A stretch of DNA of 64,000 bases from contig NZ_JPOL01000002.1 of the NCBI RefSeq assembly GCF_000733945.1, positions 1,613,001 to 1,677,000 of the forward strand, given 5' to 3'. Both the position numbers and the translations under genes were made by a program. Shown here piece by piece: positions 44,969-53,309 of the stretch. Below the pieces are notes generated by a model. It worked only from the letters and a program-made list of their open reading frames with translations. It made no database searches and was not told where the DNA came from. The number at the start of each line of letters is the position of its first letter. Positions within the stretch are counted from its first letter, which is position 1. The DNA comes from Flavimarina sp. Hel_I_48. Its GTDB lineage: Bacteria > Bacteroidota > Bacteroidia > Flavobacteriales > Flavobacteriaceae.

Positions 44969-46462
44969 ATGAAAAAAGCTTTGATTTTACTAATACTCCT
45001 AACTATTTCAACAGCCTTTTCGCAGGAGGAAAATATTTTATTGGAACGTTCATTCTGGGAAAAAAATCCAGACCTCACCATCGTAAAAGAACAGATTGCG
45101 GCTGGGAATGATCCTGCCCAATTTGCAAGTAATGCTTTTGATCCTGCGGTTTTAGCAACCCTAGGCGGAGCGAGTAGTGATGTCATTAGCTATTTATTAT
45201 CATTTGAAGGCAACGATGTTAATAAAAAAACACATGATAGCCGTACCTATATTTTCTGGGCCGCTTATGCAAACCGCCCTGAGATTATGAAACAGCTTCT
45301 TGAAAAAGGTGCAAAGCTTGATGTAACAGATAGCCATGGCTACACTCCCGTTGCGTTTGCCGCGAATGGAGGGCAGACCAATCCTGAAATCTATGATCTT
45401 TTTGAAGAATACGGTGTCGTTCTGGCTAATGAAAAAACAGATCATGGAGCCAATTTACTTCTCTTGCTTTCCCCAAATATGGAAACAGCAAAGGATATGG
45501 ATTATTTTATCACTAAAGGCATCAACCCAAAAGAAAAAGATGATAGCGGTAACGGGATCTTTAATTATGCTGCCCGTAAAGGCAATATTTCATTCCTGCA
45601 AAGTCTTGTTGATAGAGATTATGATTACAAAACATTAAATAAAGAAGGTGAAAATGCTTTTCTATTTGCGGCACAGGGTAGCCGTGGGCATACTAATTCC
45701 CTTGACCTTTTTGAATATCTTAATGCCTTGGGACTTGATCCAGCAGTAGTCACAAAAAAAGGTGAGACTGCCTTGCACAGTTTGGCCTATCGTTCAAAAG
45801 ACATGGACGTTCTGAACTTTTTTCTGGAGAAAGGTCTTGATGTTGATCAAGCGAATGCAGAAGGAAATACACCTTTGCTCAACGCGGCCTCAAGAAACAA
45901 GTTGGATATTGTAAATTTTCTTTATACTCATTCTAAAAATCCAGAGGCTACCAATGAGCAGGCGCAAACTCCCTTGATGCTGGCATTACAGAATAACAGC
46001 CCAGAAGTTGTAGATTTCTTTTTAGAGAAACAAAAAAAGCCAAACGATCAAAAGGACAATAACAATAACTCGCTCGCCTATTATCTTGTTGATGGTTATA
46101 GCCCCAGAAATAAAGACGCTTTTAATGCCAAGCTGGACCTCCTAAAAAAGCATAAAATCGCATTAAATACAGTCCAAAACGAAGGAAATACCGCTTTACA
46201 TATTGCGGCAAAAACGAATAATCCTGACCTCCTCAAAGAAGTTGCTTCATGGAACATCCCTATCAACGCGATAAATGATGAAGGATTAACCGCATTGCAT
46301 ATCGCAGCAATGAAAGCTCAAAATGATGAGGTTTTGAAATATCTTATCGCTCAGGGCGCAGATAAAAATGTAAAAACATCTTTTGAAGAAAGTGCTTACG
46401 ATCTGGCAAGCGAAAATGAATTGTTAAAGGAAAACGGGGTTGCCATAAAGTTTTTAAATTAA
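44969..46462 (+). CDS. periplasmic ankyrin-repeat protein
   Basis: A 497-residue protein with a signal peptide (MKKALILLILLTISTAFSQ). The rest is built of ankyrin repeats, for example NRPEIMKQLLEKGAKLDVTD, GYTPVAFAANGG, GETALHSLAYRSKD, GNTPLLNAASRNKLDIVNFL, GNTALHIAAKTNNPDLL and GLTALHIAAMKAQNDEVLKYLI. No enzyme domain is seen. It should act as a protein-binding scaffold in the periplasm. It starts the operon with the DUF2271 and PepSY genes (14-nt and 9-nt gaps), so it probably helps assemble or protect the redox partners. Confidence 0.88.
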   Translation: MKKALILLILLTISTAFSQEENILLERSFWEKNPDLTIVKEQIAAGNDPAQFASNAFDPAVLATLGGASSDVISYLLSFEGNDVNKKTHDSRTYIFWAAYANRPEIMKQLLEKGAKLDVTDSHGYTPVAFAANGGQTNPEIYDLFEEYGVVLANEKTDHGANLLLLLSPNMETAKDMDYFITKGINPKEKDDSGNGIFNYAARKGNISFLQSLVDRDYDYKTLNKEGENAFLFAAQGSRGHTNSLDLFEYLNALGLDPAVVTKKGETALHSLAYRSKDMDVLNFFLEKGLDVDQANAEGNTPLLNAASRNKLDIVNFLYTHSKNPEATNEQAQTPLMLALQNNSPEVVDFFLEKQKKPNDQKDNNNNSLAYYLVDGYSPRNKDAFNAKLDLLKKHKIALNTVQNEGNTALHIAAKTNNPDLLKEVASWNIPINAINDEGLTALHIAAMKAQNDEVLKYLIAQGADKNVKTSFEESAYDLASENELLKENGVAIKFLN

Positions 46463-46475
46463 GAAAGTTCAATTT

Positions 46476-46961
46476 ATGAAAAAGTTATATAGAATAGTTC
46501 CAGTGCTTTTACTTGTCGGTTTTTTAATCGTAGGCTTCACTGCGGCCGATAAGAAAACCGTAAAATGTCTCATCCAGATGACTAATTATGAGGGTGAAGG
46601 TGCTTATATGGTCGTTTCCCTCTTAAATCCAGAAGGCGAATATGAAGAAACACTTTATGTACAGGGAACTGATGATGAGTGGTACAGCGAAATCACCGAA
46701 TGGTGGCAGTTTTATTCTAAGGAAAGTTCTAATATCGATGGGATTTCCGGCGCGACCGTTAGCGGTGGTGAGCGTAGTGTAAGTGTTCTTCAAATTCCGG
46801 TAGATAAAATTGACAAAGGCTATCAACTACGCTTTGAAACATCTGTGGAAGACAAAAAGTATTATAAAGATGACCTTCAGTTTGAACTCACCTCTGAGAA
46901 TTTAAAAAGCAAAAAAGAAGGTAAAGGCTTTATTCGCTACGTGCGCATGCTTGCTCAATAA
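46476..46961 (+). CDS. DUF2271 periplasmic protein with an ApbE-type flavinylation motif
   Basis: A 161-residue exported protein with a hydrophobic N-terminal signal (about 5-24). The body is a beta-sandwich-like DUF2271 domain. Residues 88-96 read DGISGATVS, which fits the Dxx(S/T)GAT pattern at which ApbE attaches FMN to threonine (here Thr94). DUF2271 proteins next to PepSY membrane proteins have been proposed as periplasmic electron carriers. I infer that this protein passes electrons from the PepSY reductase to ferric chelates. No apbE gene lies in the window. Confidence 0.8.
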   Translation: MKKLYRIVPVLLLVGFLIVGFTAADKKTVKCLIQMTNYEGEGAYMVVSLLNPEGEYEETLYVQGTDDEWYSEITEWWQFYSKESSNIDGISGATVSGGERSVSVLQIPVDKIDKGYQLRFETSVEDKKYYKDDLQFELTSENLKSKKEGKGFIRYVRMLAQ

Positions 46962-46970
46962 ACCTTGCCC

Positions 46971-49163
46971 ATGACGCGTTCGCTATGGCGGTATAGCCAT
47001 TTTATCCTGGCTCTCACCTCTTCCCTTTTTTTATTGATCGCAACCCTTACCGGAGCCATTCTTGCGGTAGAGCCCATTGCTCATCAGGCCAAGGGGTATG
47101 CTGCCAGTAATTTAGAAGAGGTTCCGCTGGCTCAAACGCTAAGGATATTAAAGGAAAACTACGAAGAGGTTTTCACCTTAGAAGTTGAACCCTCAGGATT
47201 TGTAAAAACTTCGGTTTTAAATGCAAATTTTGAAAGTCTGGATCTTTACATAGATCCGCTTACGGGAGAATCCCTGGGCAAAGTTGCGCCGCGCTCTTCC
47301 ATTTACCAGTTTGCCACTACCCTACATAGATCGCTATTTTTAAAAGGATTGGGCCGCTTTTTTGTTGGTCTGGTCTCTTTATTGCTTTGCCTGATCGCCA
47401 TTTCCGGTATTTTATTGCTGGCACAGCGGCAAGGTGGGTTCAAACAATTCTTTTCTAAAGTAAGGGATCGCAATTTTGCCCAGCGCTACCATGTCATTTT
47501 GAGCCGGTGGTTTATCCTGCCCATTATTATTATCGCTACCACAGGCGTTTATCTTTCCGCGGAAAAATTCTCCCTGCTTCCCGATACAAAAACAGTCAAA
47601 ACACAGATAAAATCACCTGATTTTAAGGTGATTTATGATCATATTTCGGATATTCCGCTGTTTCAGGAACTCAAACTTGCCGATGTACGTAAAGTGGATT
47701 TCCCATTTTCTACAGATCCCGAAGAATATTACAACATTGCCCTGGAAGATCAGGAAATTGAGGTAAATCAGCAAACAGGGGCAGTAATAAGCCGTAGAGA
47801 TTACCCATTTGTGACCTTAGCTACCCGCTTTAGCTTGCTTACCCATACCGGTACGGGAAGTGTTTTATGGTCGGTAATACTTTTGCTCAGTAGTTTATCC
47901 ATTTTATTCTTTATGTATTCTGGTTTTGCGATCAGTCTGAAAAATCGAAAAAAGGGCTTTTCCATAAAAAAAATGCCGCCTAAAGAAGATTGTGAATATA
48001 TCATTCTGGTGGGTTCAGAAATGGGAACCACTTTTACCTTTGCGCACCAACTTTACAACGCACTGAGCGCTTGTGGCAAAAAGACTTTTCTGGCACCGCT
48101 CAATGCATATACCACATTTAAAAATGCCAAAAAAATATTTATACTTACCGCTACATACGGTAAAGGCGATGCTACCACAAATGCCCGAAAATTCACCCAA
48201 TTATTACCTAAAATCGCCCAAAATCAGGTAGATTTTGCCGTTTTGGGCTTTGGTTCTACCCAATATCCCGACTATTGTAAATTTGCCGTTGACATTGACT
48301 ATTTATTGCAACAGCAGCCTTCCTTTAAGCAATGTTTGAAACTGCATAAAATCAATGAGCAATCTGCTGAAAGCTTTCAATCCTGGGTTCACGCGCTGGC
48401 TGATGTGCTTGGCATCCCTTTGCAGATTAAGCATCAAAAAACAGCAAAAAAGGTCGAAAAACAACGACACTTCGAAGTAATACGCCGTAGTGAACTTAAT
48501 GTGGATGACACTTTTCTGCTTTGGCTAAAGCCGAAAAAGAAAGCCAAATATCAATCTGGGGATTTGCTTGCGATTGTTCCGCCAGGACAGCAGCTTGCAA
48601 GGCAATATTCTATCGCTAAAGTGGACAAAAATATAGTGCTCAGCGTCAAAAAGCACGAACAGGGAATTTGTTCGCCTTATCTGAGCAGTTTATGGAAGGG
48701 TGACAAATTAAAAGCTAGCATTCAGCAGAATATACATTTCCATTTACCAAAAAATAACTCCCCGGTATTTATGGTTGCAAACGGTACGGGAATCGCCCCT
48801 TTTTTAGGAATGCTTAGCAGCCGGAAAAATCGAAATAGTATATTACTCTGGGGAACCCGTACAAAATCGTCTTCAGAACTTTATAGAACACTTCTGGAAA
48901 AACACCTCGCAACTAACAAAAACCTGACCTTTGAAAAATGCTATTCCCGAGAAGGTAACAAAACTTATGTTCAGGACCTGGTTTTACAAAATCAAGAAAG
49001 ATTGATAACTACGTTTGAAAAGGGTGGCACGCTCATGCTTTGTGGATCATTAGCCATGCAGCGCGATGTACTATCAACTGTAGAGCAACTATTGCAAAAA
49101 GCCAATAAACCTGCCCTATCCTACTACGAAGAAAAAGATCAGGTAAAACTGGATTGTTACTGA
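46971..49163 (+). CDS. PepSY membrane reductase fused to FMN and FAD/NAD(P) domains
   Basis: A 730-residue inner membrane flavoprotein. The N-terminal half (about 1-320) is a PepSY-associated TM domain with four main helices and histidines likely to bind heme (RYSHF, TTLHRS, RYHVILSRW, LTHTGTG). A flavodoxin-like FMN domain follows (about 340-480, VGSEMGTTFTFA and TATYGKGDATT). Then comes a CPR/sulfite reductase-type FAD and NAD(P)H module (about 490-730, RQYSIAK, VANGTGIAPFLGM and TLMLCGSLAMQRDV). It should carry electrons from cytosolic NAD(P)H to the periplasm. It resembles XusC with an added diflavin module. The ATG at 46971 was chosen over a TTG six bases upstream. Confidence 0.88.
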   Translation: MTRSLWRYSHFILALTSSLFLLIATLTGAILAVEPIAHQAKGYAASNLEEVPLAQTLRILKENYEEVFTLEVEPSGFVKTSVLNANFESLDLYIDPLTGESLGKVAPRSSIYQFATTLHRSLFLKGLGRFFVGLVSLLLCLIAISGILLLAQRQGGFKQFFSKVRDRNFAQRYHVILSRWFILPIIIIATTGVYLSAEKFSLLPDTKTVKTQIKSPDFKVIYDHISDIPLFQELKLADVRKVDFPFSTDPEEYYNIALEDQEIEVNQQTGAVISRRDYPFVTLATRFSLLTHTGTGSVLWSVILLLSSLSILFFMYSGFAISLKNRKKGFSIKKMPPKEDCEYIILVGSEMGTTFTFAHQLYNALSACGKKTFLAPLNAYTTFKNAKKIFILTATYGKGDATTNARKFTQLLPKIAQNQVDFAVLGFGSTQYPDYCKFAVDIDYLLQQQPSFKQCLKLHKINEQSAESFQSWVHALADVLGIPLQIKHQKTAKKVEKQRHFEVIRRSELNVDDTFLLWLKPKKKAKYQSGDLLAIVPPGQQLARQYSIAKVDKNIVLSVKKHEQGICSPYLSSLWKGDKLKASIQQNIHFHLPKNNSPVFMVANGTGIAPFLGMLSSRKNRNSILLWGTRTKSSSELYRTLLEKHLATNKNLTFEKCYSREGNKTYVQDLVLQNQERLITTFEKGGTLMLCGSLAMQRDVLSTVEQLLQKANKPALSYYEEKDQVKLDCY

Positions 49164-49231
49164 TTAAGTCCTTCTTTATCAAACCTATTATCTGGCTATT
49201 TAAATTAATTATAAATAATTTCACATATCTA

Positions 49232-49262
49232 TTTGTATTTAGTCTAAATAAGGTTATTTTTG
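49232..49262 (+). promoter_or_regulatory. promoter with palindromic operator of the TonB receptor gene
   Basis: TTTG (49232-49235), 19 nt, TATTTTTG (49255-49262) match both consensus boxes. The spacer holds the perfect 15-bp palindrome TATTTAGTCTAAATA (49236-49250), where a bound repressor would block RNA polymerase. The promoter shows that the true start codon must lie downstream of 49262. Confidence 0.75.
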
Positions 49263-49277
49263 CCTAAAATTCATTTA

Positions 49278-51698
49278 ATGCCGCGAATAATACTCTTATT
49301 TCTAATTTTAATTTCTGGGATAGCTCATGCGCAGTATGATATTCAGGGCATTGTAAAAGACCAGAATGGCTATGTGGTAACTGGTGCGGAAATCATAGTA
49401 TCTAAATCTGGTTTGAAGAAGAGCACATTCTCAAATGCTTCTGGTACTTATATTCATAAAGATATGAGTTCCGGAACTTATGTAGTCCAAATAAATAAAG
49501 ACGACTATATAGAATATCAACAGGTAATCGTGACCGATGATCATGTCAACTTTGATATTCTCATCAATGATCTTTCTGATTATGAACTCGGCGATGTGGT
49601 TATTCAAATTGAATCCATCAAGTCTGAAATTGAAAAAAAAGGATTTGCCGTAAATGTTATAGAAACCGAAGCAGCTTCCTATCAAAACTTACAGACTAAT
49701 GAACTGCTTAACCGATCGGTGGGAGTAAAAGTGCGGCAAAATGGGGGCATGGGCTCTTCGGTAGATTATAATTTAAATGGACTATCTGGAAATTCGATCA
49801 AGATGTTTATAGACGGAATTCCTATTTCCACTTATGGTTCTTCCTTTGACCTCAACAGTATCAACCCTGCGATGATTGAACGTATAGAGGTTTACAAAGG
49901 TGTTGTTCCCGGTGAACTTGCAGATGATGCGCTGGGCGGTGCCATTAATATTATCATGAAGAAAAACCGGTCCAACAATCTGAGCGCCTCGCTGTCTTAT
50001 GGATCGTTCAACACCACCCAGGCCAACTTTAACGCTACTTACAATTCAAAAACTTCAGGTTTTTATACACGTGCCTCTGGCTTTTACAATTATTCTGACA
50101 ATGATTATGAAGTCTGGGGAAAATTCGTTCGCAATATTTTACCGAATGGTCGCTACGATTATGTCAGGGCAAAACGCTTTAATGATGCTTTCCGTTCGTA
50201 TGGAGGTGTTGTAGAACTGGGTTATAATCAGGTAAAATGGGCAGATAATTTTTCTGTGGGCTATACCAATTCAGATTCTTACAATGAGATTCAGCATGGT
50301 GCATTTATGTCTATTCCTTACAAAGGCAGGTTTGTTGAGGCGCATGCAGATGTGTTCAACTTAACCTATAACAAAGCGAATATCGTTGATGGCCTGGATG
50401 TGAACTTTCAGGGCATCTACAGCAAGCGTAAAACAACAGTAAACGATACCGTACCATATAATTATAACTGGTTTGGCGAATTGAGCCGTGATCTGGACGG
50501 AGATCCTATTTTACGCCCACAGGGCGCGCAGCAGGGTGAACCTACTATCGCAAATATAAACAGGGAGATTTTCTCCTTTAGAAGTGGTATAGCCTATAGC
50601 CTTTCGGAACAGCACAAATTCATTTTCAACCATCTTTTTTATGATATCGCCAGGGAGGAAGATGATGAGATCAAGTCTGATCTGCAACGCAATTTTATAG
50701 GGACACGCGACCTGCGGAAGAATGTTTCTGCGCTTACCTATGAAATGCGCTTATTGGAAAACAGGTTCAAATCGACTGTTTTCGGTAAATATTACCAGCA
50801 AAATGTCCAAAAAATGGATCCTATTGCCGAAAATCAAAATGGGGAAACAGTACGTGTTGAAAAATATTTCAGCAATAAGACCAGTACACTGGGGTATGGC
50901 ACTGCGGTTTCATATTTAGCCATGCCTGCATTAGTCCTTCTAACCTCTGCGGAAAAAGCGGTACGCCTGCCCTCTGAAAATGAAGTTTTTGGCGATGTGG
51001 GCGAGAATATTGTCGAAAATCCAGGAATAGACGCAGAACGTAGCAATAATTTCAATCTGGGCTTTAAAGCCGGTCTTTACAAAATAGGGGAACACAAATT
51101 TTCAATAGGTGCTTCTGGTTTCATTCGCGATACACGGGATAAGATTGTAAGACAAACCCAAACCAACCTCAATGATGCGATTCAAACCGCCCCTTTTGAA
51201 AATTTGGGACGTACAAAATCCATCGGTTTTGATGCAGAACTCAGCTATATTTTTAGGGATAATCTCAATGTGCTTGTCAATTTTTCAAAGTTTGATACCC
51301 GTTACAATACAAAATACGATATGAATGGTGAAGTACTCAGCCTTTATGACGTGCAGATTCCCAGCGAACCTTTTATGACTTCAAATGCTAATGTAAACTA
51401 TCATTTTGAAGACTTTGTTCAAGACAACAGCGTCCTGAGCGTATTTTATAACCTTAGTTATGTAGACTCATTTTACAATATCTGGGTGCCCCAGAAAGTC
51501 AGTGGTATTGATCAGTTTAAAGTTCCCGCGCAACTCATTCAAGATGTAGGGGTAAGTTATGCTTTCCCGAACAAGAACCTAGTAGCAAGCCTTGATATCA
51601 AGAATATATTCAACAAACAGGCCTACGATAATTTTGCCGTTCAGAAACCGGGCAGGGCCTTTTACCTCAAACTAAACTATACACTTAATAATTTCTAA
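49278..51698 (+). CDS. TonB-dependent siderophore/heme receptor (XusA-like)
   Basis: An outer membrane transporter of 806 residues. A signal peptide ends at IAHAQY (about residue 18). A carboxypeptidase-regulatory-like domain covers about 20-105. The plug (about 110-225) contains GFAVNVIET, NRSVGVKVRQNGG, IKMFIDGIP and ERIEVYKGVVP. The barrel ends in FYLKLNYTLNNF with the terminal Phe. An in-frame TTG at 49260 lies inside the promoter and was rejected. It is followed by a DUF4374 lipoprotein gene 10 nt later, the XusA-XusB order known for xenosiderophore uptake. The exact ligand is unknown. Confidence 0.9.
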   Translation: MPRIILLFLILISGIAHAQYDIQGIVKDQNGYVVTGAEIIVSKSGLKKSTFSNASGTYIHKDMSSGTYVVQINKDDYIEYQQVIVTDDHVNFDILINDLSDYELGDVVIQIESIKSEIEKKGFAVNVIETEAASYQNLQTNELLNRSVGVKVRQNGGMGSSVDYNLNGLSGNSIKMFIDGIPISTYGSSFDLNSINPAMIERIEVYKGVVPGELADDALGGAINIIMKKNRSNNLSASLSYGSFNTTQANFNATYNSKTSGFYTRASGFYNYSDNDYEVWGKFVRNILPNGRYDYVRAKRFNDAFRSYGGVVELGYNQVKWADNFSVGYTNSDSYNEIQHGAFMSIPYKGRFVEAHADVFNLTYNKANIVDGLDVNFQGIYSKRKTTVNDTVPYNYNWFGELSRDLDGDPILRPQGAQQGEPTIANINREIFSFRSGIAYSLSEQHKFIFNHLFYDIAREEDDEIKSDLQRNFIGTRDLRKNVSALTYEMRLLENRFKSTVFGKYYQQNVQKMDPIAENQNGETVRVEKYFSNKTSTLGYGTAVSYLAMPALVLLTSAEKAVRLPSENEVFGDVGENIVENPGIDAERSNNFNLGFKAGLYKIGEHKFSIGASGFIRDTRDKIVRQTQTNLNDAIQTAPFENLGRTKSIGFDAELSYIFRDNLNVLVNFSKFDTRYNTKYDMNGEVLSLYDVQIPSEPFMTSNANVNYHFEDFVQDNSVLSVFYNLSYVDSFYNIWVPQKVSGIDQFKVPAQLIQDVGVSYAFPNKNLVASLDIKNIFNKQAYDNFAVQKPGRAFYLKLNYTLNNF

Positions 51699-51708
51699 AA
51701 TTAGATCT

Positions 51709-53066
51709 ATGAAAAATCGATTCAATAAATTTTTTACTTATGCCGCGCTGGCAGGGCTTTTAGGCTTTTCAGTAAGTTGTAGCAATGATGACTCCATTGA
51801 TGATCAGACCGGTGGTGAAACTGAAAACCCCACAACAGAAGATAGCCGGTGGTTTACGGTAGCTGGTGCAATTATGGATGAAACCCGGGAAATGGCAATG
51901 GCGGGACCATTCTATATTCCATTTCAAAAGAAGATGCACAAAATCCTGATTTTGAAGTTGACGTTTTCAAAGGTTATCAGGTACGTTCACAGCGTACGGC
52001 GAGATTACAATCTTCAGTAGATGGAGCTACTATGTTCAATATCGCTTATGGTGGTGATATAGGCGGTGAATTTTCTAAATATAACGTAGAAGGCGGTGCA
52101 GATTTTGTTCCCACTGGTGGAGTGGTAAATATTTCTCAATATGCAGGAACGTCCCCGCGATGGGTAAAGCTTTTTGACGGTGATAAAACAGGTGTTGCTG
52201 CAAGTGTAACTTCCCCACAAGTCAATGAGGGCGATACTTATGAATATACCAGGGGTACAGCGACGCTTGTGTCTATAGATATGGAAGATGTACTTATTTC
52301 TAAAAACAATTCGTTTGAAATCCCTTTACAGCCAGAAGAAGAATTGCTGGGTCACTACATTTTCAGATTGGATGCACCTGTTCTCAATGCTGCAAAAGAT
52401 AAACTTATTGTAGGAACCTGGATGGGTAAAACAGACCCTGCAACTGGAGAGCGCGATGCGAATCCTTATGAAAGATTAGGTTCAAAATCTGTAATTGTTG
52501 ACTATCCCTCACTAGAAAACCCTACAATCATAACGTCCACAGTGGGTCACGGTGATACCAGTGGATATCGTAGTTTTAATAGTTTTTTAGGCGATGACGG
52601 CAGTATTTATCAGGCTACACAAAGGGATTCTGAAGGATCTCATATCTTAAAAATCAATGCAGATAATACGTACGACAACACGTATGTCTTTAGTCTTGAT
52701 AATGCCCTAAGTATTACCAATTCATACATTGAAAGCTGGAGATATGTTGGGAATGGTATCGCTTATGTTATGTACACCCATGACGGTGCGAGCGCGTCAA
52801 ATTTCAATACGGGTCAGCAACAGAGCTTTCTTGCCCGTGTAGATCTTAATGCACGTACAGCAACACGCGTAGATCTTCCCTATGATCCAGACATGTACTT
52901 TTTCCAGTACCAGGGGTTTGCGGTAGACGGTGATAATGTATATGTAAGCATCTCCCCTGTGGGAAAAGATGGTAACATTTACATTTTAAATAGCGTAACG
53001 GGCGATGTTACTAAAGGTGCAAAATTGCTTAATGAAGCAGGCAACCACTTTATAGGCGTATTTTAA
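51709..53066 (+). pseudogene. DUF4374 surface lipoprotein (XusB-like), broken by a one-base deletion
   Basis: The reading frame runs from ATG 51709 with a lipoprotein signal (FSVSC, Cys24) to about 51885. There it shifts; the remaining frame, open from there to 53066, continues the same protein. After the shift the sequence NGGTILYSISKEDAQNPDFE and SQRTARLQSSVDGATMF follow without a break. One missing C in the CCC run at 51884-51886 explains everything: adding it restores DETPGNGNGGTILYS. The restored product is about 452 residues, a beta-propeller-like DUF4374 protein that would capture a ferric siderophore at the cell surface. It may be a true mutation or an error of sequencing in a homopolymer. 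Confidence 0.85.
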
Positions 53067-53089
53067 AAAATCTTTTCATCGAGATTTGG

Positions 53090-53124
53090 AAGGTTGGGCT
53101 TTTTAAAAGTCTGACCTTTTTTTT
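53090..53124 (+). terminator. terminator of the iron locus
   Basis: An 11-base stem with several G-T pairs (53090-53100 with 53108-53118) and an eight-base loop is followed by eight T residues. The rest of the gap to dnaE (53125-53309) is AT-rich and shows nothing clear. Confidence 0.75.
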
Positions 53125-53309
53125 GTTTTAGATCGGGAACATTTGTGTTTAAGACTGGTATAACTTTTAAAAACTTTCCTTTTTAACTGTCGTAATAATC
53201 CATAATTTTAAAGTCATTTTCCTGAAACTACGACCTATACAATTTCCTTGTTTTAAGCATATAATTCAGCCAAAAACAATGAAAAAAGCAATAAAATAAG
53301 CAAAAACGC

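Noticed and set aside
49260..49277. TTG start for the TonB receptor gene
   Set aside because: It lies inside the -7 promoter element; the ATG at 49278 directly precedes the signal peptide.
51709..53066. Two separate genes, or programmed frameshifting, in the DUF4374 region
   Set aside because: The second frame continues the same domain without its own signal or promoter, and there is no slippery heptamer with a downstream structure; a one-base loss in CCC explains it more simply.
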